Shown here piece after piece: positions 1 through 8,607 of a stretch of 64,000 bases of DNA (position 1 is its first letter; the number at the start of each line of letters is the position of its first letter). The notes beneath the pieces were generated by a model. The model saw only the letters and a program-made list of their open reading frames with translations, did no database searches and had not been told where the DNA came from. The DNA is from MA-ANB-1 sp965216445 (GTDB lineage: Bacteria; Actinomycetota; Acidimicrobiia; Spongiisociales; ZC4RG35). The DNA is taken from NCBI GenBank assembly GCA_965216445.1, contig OZ244166.1, positions 2,232,001 through 2,296,000 of the forward strand. Direction: 5' to 3'. Both the position numbers and the translations under genes were made by a program.

Positions 1-1443
1 CAATTCTGAGATCTCTTCCGCCGCACCGATCAGCAACGGTGTAGCGATGCCTTCGTCGGCCACCCTTCGACTGGCTCTGATGATGCGGAGATCTGCTCCG
101 TGCGGGTAAGCGACACGTTTCGGGTGGGCGACTGCCTTTGCCGTTACCGCACTCACCAACGAGTACGAAGCTTGGAAGCGGGCCCTCAGCTGGTTGCGAT
201 ATTCGTCAAAGTCCGAAATGGGCAAGCGTGCCAGGCCCTCGTCCATTGCGGCTTTCGCCACGGCCGGAGCGACCGTCCACAAGACCCGGGAGTCAAAGGG
301 CTTTGGGATCAGGTATTCGGGACCAAAAGAGAGCTGATCTATGTCGTATGCCCGAAGCACTGCGTCCGGAACCGGTTCTTTGGCGAGATCAGCCAGGCCC
401 CGGGCAGCAGCAACCTTCATACGCTCCGAGACTCCTTTGGAGCGCACGTCGAGCGCTCCTCGAAATATGAACGGAAAGCCGAGCACATTGTTGACCTGGT
501 TGGGGAAATCAGACCTACCAGTCGCCATCACGACATCGGGACGGGCATCGACCGCATCTGGATAAGTGATCTCAGGGTCTGGGTTCGCCAAGGCGAAGAC
601 AATCGGGCTCTCGGCCATCGACTGAATCATCTCTTTCGTGACGATGCCCGCGACCGAGACTCCGACGAAGGTGTCAGCTCCCTCCATAGCGTCAGCCAAA
701 CTCCGGGCGTCGGTGTCAACGGCAAACTGGGACCGAATTGAGTCCAAGTCTTCTCGGCCGCTGTGGATGACGCCCTTCGAATCCGCCATCAGAACGTTGG
801 CGGGGTCGACTCCCAGCTCGATGAAGAACCGTGCGGTTGCTATTCCTGCCGCACCCGCCCCCGAAAAAACGACTCTGGTTTGGGAGATGTCGCGGTTGGT
901 CAACTCGAGAGCATTCAAGAAGGCTGCCCCGCTGATGATCGCGGTTCCATGCTGGTCGTCATGGAAAACCGGGATATCCAACCGCTCCCGCAGTGTCTCC
1001 TCGATATAGAAGCACTCGGGCGCCTTGATGTCTTCGAGGTTTATCCCACCAACGGTCGGCGCGAGGAGTTCACAAAACTTGATGACATCCTCGGGATCCG
1101 GTGCGTCGATTTCGAGGTCGAAGACGTCGATGTCCGCAAACCTCTTGAACAGGACCGCTTTGCCCTCCATGACCGGCTTACCCGCGAGTGCCCCGATATT
1201 CCCGAGGCCGAGCACCGCGGTCCCGTTGGACACGACCGCGACAAGGTTTCCCCGATTGGTGTACCGGAAAGCCGCATCTGAGTCTTCGGCTATCACCAGA
1301 CATGGCTCCGCAACTCCGGGCGTGTAGGCAAGACTCAAGTCGGATTGGGACACCGTCGGCTTGGTGGAGCGGATCGCGGTTTTTCCAGGACGTGGCTTTT
1401 CGTGGTACTCGAGTGCTTCGGAGAAGTTCGGCTTCTTTGGCAT
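1..1443 (-). CDS. maeB: NADP-dependent malic enzyme with C-terminal phosphotransacetylase domain (3' end outside window)
   Basis: Oxidative decarboxylation of malate to pyruvate in the cytosol. The reading frame begins at an ATG at 1443 and stays open to the left edge, giving at least 481 residues. The N-terminal half shows the malic enzyme signatures: SLAYTPGVAEPC, an NRGNLVAVVSNGTAVLG stretch, FEDI-type metal-binding region written here as INLEDIKAPECF, then FHDDQHGTA and the Rossmann segment VVFSGAGAAG. From about residue 430 the sequence changes to the beginning of a phosphate acetyltransferase-like domain (HGADLRIIRASRRVADEGIATPLLIG), as in the MaeB class where that domain is a regulatory acetyl-CoA sensor. 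The remaining part of this domain lies beyond the window. Divergent from the small gene at 1550. Confidence 0.93.
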   Translation of the reverse strand, partial: MPKKPNFSEALEYHEKPRPGKTAIRSTKPTVSQSDLSLAYTPGVAEPCLVIAEDSDAAFRYTNRGNLVAVVSNGTAVLGLGNIGALAGKPVMEGKAVLFKRFADIDVFDLEIDAPDPEDVIKFCELLAPTVGGINLEDIKAPECFYIEETLRERLDIPVFHDDQHGTAIISGAAFLNALELTNRDISQTRVVFSGAGAAGIATARFFIELGVDPANVLMADSKGVIHSGREDLDSIRSQFAVDTDARSLADAMEGADTFVGVSVAGIVTKEMIQSMAESPIVFALANPDPEITYPDAVDARPDVVMATGRSDFPNQVNNVLGFPFIFRGALDVRSKGVSERMKVAAARGLADLAKEPVPDAVLRAYDIDQLSFGPEYLIPKPFDSRVLWTVAPAVAKAAMDEGLARLPISDFDEYRNQLRARFQASYSLVSAVTAKAVAHPKRVAYPHGADLRIIRASRRVADEGIATPLLIGAAEEISEL

Positions 1444-1549
1444 GGGAGAACCCTAACCGCCCACCTGGGCGATTCTTCAGTGGTTGCTAAACAGAAAAAC
1501 GCTTGGCCCACTAGCGGTTAGCCATCCCGGCCTGCGACAATCGGGGTTG

Positions 1550-1861
1550 ATGACAAGCACGGACATACCAATCCTGCAAACAGAAAACGGATACAAGGTC
1601 ATGGGTGGATGGCGTGTCGGTTCCGCGCCGGAAGAAGCCACGACCACATCGGGGCTCCTGGTACCGATTGGCACCAAAGATGGCAACGACGCCCTCGCAT
1701 TGATCGACGTCCAAACCAATCAGAGATTCTGGGCCGTGCCAACAGGTGCCTGGCGGTTCATATGGCCACCTACCGGGAAACCGGTCATTGCAGTCCGTGA
1801 ATCCCAGATAATCGCCGAGGAAGAAATCGACCACGTTGGCGACGAGGGCCAGTACCTCTGA
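1550..1861 (+). CDS. hypothetical protein, 103 aa
   Basis: Unrecognised small soluble protein starting MTSTDIPILQTENGYKV. The frame is open upstream to 1484, but the ATG at 1550 is preferred because the extra 22 residues look like untranslated sequence. It has no signal peptide, membrane segment or family motif that I recognise, and ends in an acidic tail (AEEEIDHVGDEGQYL). It lies between divergent maeB and co-directional hflX. The overlapping minus-strand frame has a poorer composition. It could be a genuine lineage-specific gene or a chance frame. Confidence 0.45.
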   Translation: MTSTDIPILQTENGYKVMGGWRVGSAPEEATTTSGLLVPIGTKDGNDALALIDVQTNQRFWAVPTGAWRFIWPPTGKPVIAVRESQIIAEEEIDHVGDEGQYL

Positions 1862-1883
1862 TCGACATTAATTCCCCTTCGGT

Positions 1884-1928
1884 GCGGCCCTACCCACACC
1901 TAGTGTGGGTTGAGATACCTAGGGCCGC
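1884..1928 (+). promoter_or_regulatory. nested hairpin just upstream of hflX
   Basis: Two perfect nested inverted repeats: an outer 9-bp stem (GCGGCCCTA at 1884-1892 with TAGGGCCGC at 1920-1928) and an inner stem (CCCACAC at 1893-1899 with GTGTGGG at 1903-1909). The structure ends 18 bases before the hflX start and has no T-tract. It could be the terminator of the preceding small gene or a structured 5' leader controlling hflX; the sequence alone does not decide. Confidence 0.5.
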
Positions 1929-1946
1929 CGGGAACGAAATCACACT

Positions 1947-3260
1947 ATGACCGACCAACATGCTTCACGCTCCAGACGGCGACTCACCGCGACCGTCACC
2001 GACCTCGAGGTCCAGGTCCAAAAGGCTTTCCTGGTTGGTGTCGAACTACCGGGAGTCTCCACCGCGGACGCGGAAAGGTCACTCGAAGAGCTAGCACTGC
2101 TCACGGACACATCGGGTTCCGACCCCGTCGATCAGGAGTTGGTTCGACGCAAAGCGATTGATCCGGCTACCTACATCGGTTCGGGTAAGGCTGAGGAGCT
2201 GAGGACTCTCACCAACGAACTGGACATCGACGTCGTGATCTTTGACAACCCGCTGACTCCAGCCCAAACCCGGAATCTTGAAAAGATCTTTCACTGCGAC
2301 GTTGTTGACCGCGAGGCGCTGATCCTCGATATTTTCGCACAACATGCCACGACCAAGGTTGGTGCCCTCCAGGTGGAATTGGCGATGCTCCGCTACAACC
2401 TTCCCCGGCTTCGGGGCAAGGGTAAAAGTATGTCTCAACAGGGTTTCGGAGTCCTTGCCCGTGGACCAGGCGAGACCAAACTGGAAACCGACCGAAGGCA
2501 CACCCTGGCGAGAATCTCCAAACTGGAACGCGAGCTGAAGGACACCAGCCGTCATCGAGAGACGCAACGCAAAGCGCGTAAGAAAAACTTGATCCCCCAG
2601 GTCTCAATCGTGGGCTATACGAACGCCGGCAAATCGACGTTGCTCAACGCCCTCACCGACGCCGAAGTGAGGGTCCGCGACCAGCTATTCGCCACCTTGG
2701 ACTCAACGGTCCGACGTCTAGAGCTACCGCATAACCGGGCAGTTCTTATCGCCGACACAGTCGGTTTCGTTCGACGCCTCCCCCACCATCTCGTCGATGC
2801 ATTCCAGTCCACCCTGGCTGAAGTGGCGGAAGCGGACCTGTTGCTTCACCTGGTCGACGCCACTGAACCAGACCTGGTCGGCCAGATGGCTGCTGTGAGG
2901 GAAGTCCTGCTTGAGATAGGAGCAGCGGAACGACCCGAGTTGCTTGTGTTCAACAAAATCGACTTGCTTGACGACCACGAGCTGAATCGCATTCGAAACC
3001 TCTACCCGAAGGCTGTTTTCGTTTCCGGCAGACGGTCCCTTGGTTTGGACGGGCTTCTCGATGAGATCGGGAGTCATCTCGAACGACAAATGACAACTCT
3101 ATATCTGAGGGTTCCGTACGATCGCGGCGACATCGTCGCCGCCGCTCATAGATCAGGCGAGGTAATCGGGGAGAAGCACGAAGACGATGGAACTCTGCTC
3201 GAAGTCCGGGTGCCGACTCGGGAGCGATTCAAATTCGCGGAGTTTGTGTCAGCCGACTGA
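1947..3260 (+). CDS. hflX: GTPase HflX
   Basis: Ribosome-associated GTPase of the Obg-HflX superfamily, known to bind 50S/70S ribosomes and to split stalled or hibernating ribosomes. The 437-residue length is typical. The N-terminal HflX domain includes YIGSGKAEEL and the glycine-rich segment LRGKGKSMSQQGFGVLARGPGETKLETDRR. The G domain follows: P-loop GYTNAGKST at residues 223-231, DTVGFVRRLPHHLV as G3, and NKIDLL as G4. The start is the ATG at 1947, with a weak ribosome binding site. The 3' end overlaps the convergent ppgK stop by 12 bases, so the two genes share a termination region. Confidence 0.95.
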   Translation: MTDQHASRSRRRLTATVTDLEVQVQKAFLVGVELPGVSTADAERSLEELALLTDTSGSDPVDQELVRRKAIDPATYIGSGKAEELRTLTNELDIDVVIFDNPLTPAQTRNLEKIFHCDVVDREALILDIFAQHATTKVGALQVELAMLRYNLPRLRGKGKSMSQQGFGVLARGPGETKLETDRRHTLARISKLERELKDTSRHRETQRKARKKNLIPQVSIVGYTNAGKSTLLNALTDAEVRVRDQLFATLDSTVRRLELPHNRAVLIADTVGFVRRLPHHLVDAFQSTLAEVAEADLLLHLVDATEPDLVGQMAAVREVLLEIGAAERPELLVFNKIDLLDDHELNRIRNLYPKAVFVSGRRSLGLDGLLDEIGSHLERQMTTLYLRVPYDRGDIVAAAHRSGEVIGEKHEDDGTLLEVRVPTRERFKFAEFVSAD

Positions 3261-4004
3261 GGCTGCCATTTCGGCGGCGAGAGCCGCACCAACAATTCCG
3301 GCGTTGTTCCGCAATTCTGCTTTCACGATCGGTAAATCGACGGGAAGGACGTGGCCAAACCTGTCCCACTTCTTCACGACTCCACCACCAACAATTATCT
3401 GATCAGCGTTGACCACCTTCTGCGCCATTCTCATGTAGCGCCCGATGTCGCCGCCCCATGTTTCCCAATCAAGCTCAAGCGTTTCACGAGCTTTGGCCGA
3501 GAATCGTTCCTCTGATCGGGTCACTCCTTCGAATTCCATCTGCCCAAGTTCGAGATTCGGCACAAGCTGACCATCGAAGATCAGGGCGCTCCCGATTCCG
3601 GTGCCGAATGTCAGCACCAATACCTTGCCCGGCCGACCGCGAGCAGCGCCAAACGTCGCTTCTGCCAGACCGGCTGCATCGGCATCGTTCGTTACGACCA
3701 CGCCTCTGCCCAGCCTCTCCTCGAGGACATCTTTGACACTGGTGCCGATCCAAGACTTGTCGATGTTGTTTGCCGTCGAGGCCACACCATCAACGACGAC
3801 AGCTGGGAAGCCGATGCCGAGCGTTCCGGGAGCATCCAGAGGTTGCAGCAAACTCGCGACTGCGTCAGCAACCAATTCCGGGTTTGCCGGCGTCGGAGTC
3901 GGAGCCCGTTCCCGGTTGCTAGCCAGGTCCGCCCGGTCAAGGTCGACGACAGCAGCCTTTATCCCCGTGCCACCGATGTCAATTCCGATTCGCAGGCGAC
4001 TCAC
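3249..4004 (-). CDS. ppgK: polyphosphate glucokinase (ROK family)
   Basis: Phosphorylates glucose to glucose-6-phosphate using polyphosphate (and usually ATP), feeding glycolysis and the pentose phosphate pathway. The frame opens further upstream, but the GTG at 4004 gives the canonical beginning VSRLRIGIDIGGTGIK with the first phosphate-binding loop, and a protein of 251 residues, normal for PPGK. Family signatures are the SWIG segment (KSWIGTSVKDVLEERLG), NDADAAGLAEATFG, the second phosphate loop LTFGTGIGSALIFDG, LVPNLELGQMEFEG, and GGGVVKKWDRFG. PPGKs normally have GH in the LELGH position, where this protein has GQ. Divergent from gnd, which uses its product, and convergent with hflX. Confidence 0.9.
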   Translation of the reverse strand: MSRLRIGIDIGGTGIKAAVVDLDRADLASNRERAPTPTPANPELVADAVASLLQPLDAPGTLGIGFPAVVVDGVASTANNIDKSWIGTSVKDVLEERLGRGVVVTNDADAAGLAEATFGAARGRPGKVLVLTFGTGIGSALIFDGQLVPNLELGQMEFEGVTRSEERFSAKARETLELDWETWGGDIGRYMRMAQKVVNADQIIVGGGVVKKWDRFGHVLPVDLPIVKAELRNNAGIVGAALAAEMAASVG

Positions 4005-4110
4005 GATCCGAAACCCTAAGCGATCCAGCAAACAGAGGACAAAATGGCCCACCCGAATAAACCCCGTTTCCCGACCGACACACCGCCAACCAGGTAATAG
4101 CCTGTGTCGG

Positions 4111-5517
4111 ATGATCAAGAGCGCAAACATCGGAGTGGTGGGCCTCGGGGTGATGGGAGCGAATCTTGCCCTCAATCTTGCTGACTCCGGACAAACCGTG
4201 GCCGTCTATAACCGGACTCCCTCAACCACCATGGACTTCATGGCGGGCGAGGCCAACAACCTGGACATCATCTCAGCGATATCCCTCGAGGAGCTGGTCG
4301 AGAGCGTGACTGCTCCACGCAAGATTCTTCTGATGATCTCGGCCGGGAACGCAGTCGACACCGTGATCGAGGATCTGGTGCCGTTGTTGGAGCCGGGCGA
4401 TGTCATCCTCGATGGCGGCAACTCCCTCTATGTCGACACCGATCGACGGACGACAAGCCTCACGGATCTCGGCATCCGCTATCTGGGCGTGGGTTTCTCT
4501 GGAGGCGAGGAAGGCGCGCGCTTCGGCCCTTCGATCATGCCAGGCGGCGACCCGGAGGCATGGCCCCTGGTCGAAGACATGCTCAAGGCGATTGCGGCAG
4601 TAGCTCCAGACGGTGATCCGTGCTGTGAGTGGGTTGGGCCCGGTGGCGCGGGGCACTTCGTCAAAATGGTTCACAACGGGATCGAGTACGGCGATATGCA
4701 GGTCATAGCTGAGGCCTACGACCTGATGAGACGGGGTCTGGGCATGTCAGCCGACGAAATCGCCAGTGTCTTCCGCAAATGGAACGAGGGCCGGCTCCGG
4801 TCCTACCTGATCGAAATCACAGCTGACATCCTCGATACCTACGAAGACGACCAGCCGCTGGTTGAAAAGATCCTCGATGCTGCGGGCCAAAAAGGAACCG
4901 GGAAGTGGACTGTCATCGCCTCTCTCGAGTTGGGTGAGCCAACAACGCTCGTGTCCGAGGCTGTCTATGGCAGGGTGGTCAGTTCCAATCCAGAACTGCG
5001 TCAGACTGTCGCGCAGAGATTCGATACTCCGACACAGCCCCTCACCGGGGTCGCAGTCGAAGATATCGAAACCGCTCTCTACGCATCCAAAATCGTCTCG
5101 TATGCCCAAGGCTTTCGCCTGATGGCACGAGCGTCGCAGGATTTCGGGTGGGAACTCGACCTCGCTTCGATCGCATCGTTATGGCGCGCAGGCTGCATTA
5201 TCCGCGCCGACTTCCTATCCGACATCATGAAGGTGTACGCAGACGCCAAGACGCCGGTCGATTTGATGCTGAGCGAATTCTTCGCTGACGCCCTCGAGTC
5301 GGCGCAGCCGGCGTGGCGTCGTGTGGTTGCAAAAGCGGTTGAGTCGGGTGTTCCAGTTCCGGCCTACGCGAGCGCCCTCACCTACTTCGACGGTATGCGT
5401 TCGGAGCGCCTACCGGCCAACCTCATCCAAGCGCAACGGGACTACTTCGGCTCACACAAATTCGAACGAGTCGACAAGCCTCGCGGCGAATTCTTCCACT
5501 ACGAGTGGGGCGGTTAG
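4111..5517 (+). CDS. gnd: 6-phosphogluconate dehydrogenase, decarboxylating
   Basis: Third enzyme of the oxidative pentose phosphate pathway: 6-phosphogluconate to ribulose-5-phosphate with CO2 and NADPH. The start is the ATG at 4111 (MIKSANIGVVGLGVMG), which puts the GxGxMG dinucleotide fold at the N-terminus; the frame is open far upstream but that extension is antisense to ppgK. The 468 residues match the long GndA class. Other signatures are VYNRTP after the second strand, FVKMVHNGIEYGDMQ with the catalytic lysine, GTGKWT, and the C-terminal RDYFGSHKFERVD. The next gene begins directly after its stop codon, so they are probably co-transcribed. Confidence 0.95.
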   Translation: MIKSANIGVVGLGVMGANLALNLADSGQTVAVYNRTPSTTMDFMAGEANNLDIISAISLEELVESVTAPRKILLMISAGNAVDTVIEDLVPLLEPGDVILDGGNSLYVDTDRRTTSLTDLGIRYLGVGFSGGEEGARFGPSIMPGGDPEAWPLVEDMLKAIAAVAPDGDPCCEWVGPGGAGHFVKMVHNGIEYGDMQVIAEAYDLMRRGLGMSADEIASVFRKWNEGRLRSYLIEITADILDTYEDDQPLVEKILDAAGQKGTGKWTVIASLELGEPTTLVSEAVYGRVVSSNPELRQTVAQRFDTPTQPLTGVAVEDIETALYASKIVSYAQGFRLMARASQDFGWELDLASIASLWRAGCIIRADFLSDIMKVYADAKTPVDLMLSEFFADALESAQPAWRRVVAKAVESGVPVPAYASALTYFDGMRSERLPANLIQAQRDYFGSHKFERVDKPRGEFFHYEWGG

Positions 5518-6264
5518 TTGATCGAATTCGCCAAGGAGCTGGCTGATGCTTCCGGTCGCCTGATACGTGAGAGATACCAGTCTCAGTCGTTTGAGACTGA
5601 GCTCAAAGACGATCGGTCGATAGTGACCGCCACGGACCGCGAGGCGGAGCGGATCATGAGAGAGATGATCTCCACCCGGTTTCCCGATCACGGGATCATC
5701 GGTGAAGAGTTTGGGAGCGAGAACATCGATGCTCGTCACGTGTGGACCCTCGATCCAATCGATGGGACCATTTCCTTCGTTGCCGGGATTCCACTCTTCG
5801 GGACCTTGATAGGACTACTCGATCGGGGCAAACCGATCCTGGGAGTCATCAATCAGCCGATTCTCGATGAAATGATGGTCGGTACTCCCGACCTGACCAC
5901 GCTCAACGGCTCACCGGTTCGAGTTCGCAACACAAAAGACATGTCGGTGGCGACGTTGCTCACCACTGACCACCACCTGATCGACCGATTTGCGGACACG
6001 TCCAAGTTTGAGAGCTTGCGGGCGCAGGTGAATATGACCCGCACTTGGGGAGATTGCTACGGATACCTGATGCTCGCGGCGGGTCGCGCCGACATCATGC
6101 TGGACCCGATAATGAACCAGTGGGACTCCATGCCTCTCATCCCGATAATCGAGGGAGCCGGAGGTGTGATAACCGATTGGCATGGACAGGACCCGGTGAC
6201 CGGGACCTCGATCGTGGCCGCCGTTCCCGACCTCCACCGTGAGGTGATTACGGCCCTCAATTGA
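5518..6264 (+). CDS. inositol monophosphatase family protein, probable histidinol-phosphatase (HisN-like)
   Basis: Mg-dependent phosphomonoesterase of the IMPase superfamily. The metal-binding motifs are in order: IIGEEFGSE, then WTLDPIDGTISF, and near the C-terminus NQWDSMPLIPIIEGAGG. The GDCYGYLMLAAGRAD stretch resembles histidinol-phosphatases of actinobacteria more than true inositol monophosphatases, so dephosphorylation of L-histidinol phosphate is the likelier role; this is inference. It starts with TTG immediately after the gnd stop codon (no spacer), suggesting translational coupling. Length is 248 residues, typical for the family. Confidence 0.85.
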   Translation: MIEFAKELADASGRLIRERYQSQSFETELKDDRSIVTATDREAERIMREMISTRFPDHGIIGEEFGSENIDARHVWTLDPIDGTISFVAGIPLFGTLIGLLDRGKPILGVINQPILDEMMVGTPDLTTLNGSPVRVRNTKDMSVATLLTTDHHLIDRFADTSKFESLRAQVNMTRTWGDCYGYLMLAAGRADIMLDPIMNQWDSMPLIPIIEGAGGVITDWHGQDPVTGTSIVAAVPDLHREVITALN

Positions 6265-6301
6265 CCCGGCCACTGTGAGGGCGATGCCACCTCGCCCGAC
6301 G

Positions 6302-7168
6302 TCACCACGATCCTTTGGTAGAGAAACCTGGTCGGAACACCATCTGATAGACGAATCCCAACGATCTGGCACCGACCGACAAGAGTCTCTGATGGATGTG
6401 CCTGTTGTTGATGCTGGTCTCTGTACGAAATGTCGCAAATCCCCAGGATGAAGCAGCCACGAGGGCCCGGCGTATTAGTTCCGGGCCCAAGAGACTGCGT
6501 CGGAATTCCGGAAGGGTCGCGACCATCCCAAACCGGGGACCGTCAGGATTTCGCCAGATCCGAATCAAACCGGCCGGGTCACCCCTGTCAGTCAACCCCA
6601 CCAGGTAGGTTCGAGCATCGAAGGGCGGGCTTTCTGCCAGTTCCTCAACGATCCACTGCAGGCTTCCTACCCATCCATCTGTGCCGGGTACCTGGTTTCT
6701 CAGCCTGTTGTCGATGTCCAAGAGAAACTCGGGGTCGATCTCATCGGCAGAAACAATCCGGAACTCGGAAACGTCGAAGGGTCGGGGGAGTCGCTCCATC
6801 ACAGACACAAATGGAACTTCAAACACCTCCGATACCAGGTCCATGTGGAATCTGGCTTCTGTGAGATTCTGATGTTTTTTCGTATCGCCGCCGCTCAGTG
6901 AAACGTAGAGATCTCGCACCATCTCCTCTGCAATGCGCTTGGACAATGGCGCGTAGGCAGCTTCATCGGGGCACCCAAAGTTGAGAAACAACTTGTTGTC
7001 GGGTCTGATCCAGCCGGTGGCAGCACCCAGAACGCGATCACCATCGAGGGCGACCCATCGAAGGAGCTCCTGGGTCTGGCGTCGATCCCGGTCAACAAGC
7101 TCCTCAGGTGACACACCGTACGCGACTGCGGCCGCCTCATATTGATCCTCGAAACGCTCAACACGCAC
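6302..7168 (-). CDS. GNAT-type acetyltransferase-like protein with two domain halves
   Basis: 288 residues with two consecutive GNAT-like regions. The first half (about 1-115) is degenerate, with WVALDGDRVLGAATGWI as a typical strand 2-4 pair. The second half (about 130-280) keeps the acetyl-CoA-binding area as MVATLPEFRRSLLGPELIRRALVAASSWGFATFRTET and the closing NNRHIHQRLLSVGARSLGF. This tandem layout is common among actinobacterial GNAT proteins of unknown substrate. It is isolated between hisN-like (convergent) and serB, on the minus strand like serB. The substrate cannot be deduced. Confidence 0.75.
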   Translation of the reverse strand: MRVERFEDQYEAAAVAYGVSPEELVDRDRRQTQELLRWVALDGDRVLGAATGWIRPDNKLFLNFGCPDEAAYAPLSKRIAEEMVRDLYVSLSGGDTKKHQNLTEARFHMDLVSEVFEVPFVSVMERLPRPFDVSEFRIVSADEIDPEFLLDIDNRLRNQVPGTDGWVGSLQWIVEELAESPPFDARTYLVGLTDRGDPAGLIRIWRNPDGPRFGMVATLPEFRRSLLGPELIRRALVAASSWGFATFRTETSINNRHIHQRLLSVGARSLGFVYQMVFRPGFSTKGSW

Positions 7169-7244
7169 CGACCTACCCTAAGAAAACCCAGTTTGGGAAG
7201 TCTGTGAATTACGACGACCCGCCCCATGGGAGCAAACCCGTTTG

Positions 7245-8471
7245 TCAGACCGGCGGGGTGCCCGGAACGGGGATAGGAGCCGACGAATCGGTTTCGGGGT
7301 CCGACGCGTCGGCAGCTTCAACGTGTTCACGCCTGACTCCCATCACAAAGAGGATGGCGTCGAGATACGGCACCGAAAGGGAGGTGTCCGCATTCTCCCG
7401 CACCAACTGCTTGGCGTTGAAACCAATTCCGAGACCTGCCGCGCCAAGCATGTCCAGGTCGTTGGCCCCGTCACCCACGGCCACCGTTTGCGTCAGCGGA
7501 ATGCCCTCCGACGAGGCAAGTTCACGGAGAAACTCCCCCTTCTTGGCTCGATCAACGACGGGACCGGCCAGACGCCCCGTGAGGAGACCGTTCTCCACTT
7601 CCAACTCGTTGGCTAGCGAGAAATCGATGCCGAGCTGCTCAGCAAACCGGTCCGTGAACCTTGTGAAACCCGCCGAGACAATTGCGGTCTTCATTCCCAT
7701 TCTTCGCAGGGTCCGGATAAACGTTCTCGCTCCTGGTGTTGGCTGTATCTCGGCGTTCACCTCGTCAAAGACTGCGACCGGGAGCCCCTTCAGCATCGCC
7801 ACTCTCTGCCTTAGCGACTGCTCGAAATCCAGTTCACCCGACATCGCAGCTTCGGTGATCGCGGCGACCTCAGCTCCGACACCGGCACGTTCTGCGAGAA
7901 GATCGATGATCTCCCCCTGGACCAGCGTGGAGTCGACGTCCATCACTACCAGTCTCTTCACCCGTCGGTCGAGGCTCTCTGGCTGAACAGCGATATCGAT
8001 CGGGCTGGCAGCAGCGGCCTCGAGGAGACCATGCCTGATCTTTTCTGAGTTGCCACCGGACACCACCAACTCATAGCTGATCACCGGGTAGCGGGAAAGA
8101 CGGAAGATCCTGTCGATGTTCCCGCCTCCAGAGGCAATTGCATCGGCAACCGAACCGAAATCCTCCGGGGAGACCCTTGAGCCGATCACCGTCACGATAT
8201 GGGTTCGCTTGGGCTCCGCCGGTTCCGCCTCGATCGCGTCAAATTCGATGCGGAGTTGGTGTTCCCAGCCATAGAAGAGAAGCTCGGAAATGGTCGAACG
8301 GCCCTCATCAACCCCAATCAGGATGTTCAAGGTCAAACGGCGGCGAACCACTATCTGTTCAATGTCGTAGATCTCAGCTCTGGTCCTCGCCAACACGGCC
8401 ATCAACCCGGCAGTGATACCCGGTCGGTCGTCAGCATTGACAGTCACAAGAATTGTGGAGGCGTCCGTCAT
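7245..8471 (-). CDS. serB: phosphoserine phosphatase SerB with N-terminal ACT domains
   Basis: Last step of serine biosynthesis: hydrolysis of O-phospho-L-serine. The ATG at 8471 is chosen (MTDASTILVTVNADDRPG); the frame opens 24 codons earlier but those codons look non-coding. Residues 1-170 contain two ACT-like units (TVNADDRPGITAGLMAVLA; HIVTVIGSRVSPEDFGSVADAIA), presumably for serine feedback. The HAD phosphatase core follows: MDVDSTLVQGE with the nucleophilic aspartate, KTAIVSAGFTRFTDRFAEQLG with the serine motif, and VAVGDGANDLDMLGAAGLGIGFNAK. Length is 408 residues, matching the ACT-containing actinobacterial form. Divergent from the aminopeptidase gene. Confidence 0.93.
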   Translation of the reverse strand: MTDASTILVTVNADDRPGITAGLMAVLARTRAEIYDIEQIVVRRRLTLNILIGVDEGRSTISELLFYGWEHQLRIEFDAIEAEPAEPKRTHIVTVIGSRVSPEDFGSVADAIASGGGNIDRIFRLSRYPVISYELVVSGGNSEKIRHGLLEAAAASPIDIAVQPESLDRRVKRLVVMDVDSTLVQGEIIDLLAERAGVGAEVAAITEAAMSGELDFEQSLRQRVAMLKGLPVAVFDEVNAEIQPTPGARTFIRTLRRMGMKTAIVSAGFTRFTDRFAEQLGIDFSLANELEVENGLLTGRLAGPVVDRAKKGEFLRELASSEGIPLTQTVAVGDGANDLDMLGAAGLGIGFNAKQLVRENADTSLSVPYLDAILFVMGVRREHVEAADASDPETDSSAPIPVPGTPPV

Positions 8472-8607
8472 GGCCTTCAGGGTATCCGCGCCGGTCTGGT
8501 GCCAGTAATCCGGCTGGCGCCGCGTGGGGGCGGGCCGTAACATCCAGCGGCCTATACGAGCCGGTGGGGCGGTACCATTCCGGCCAGTCTTCGATCAAAG
8601 GACCACA

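Noticed and set aside
3601..4110. 5' extension of gnd by 170 codons
   Set aside because: It is antisense to ppgK; the GLGVMG dinucleotide fold fixes the start near 4111.
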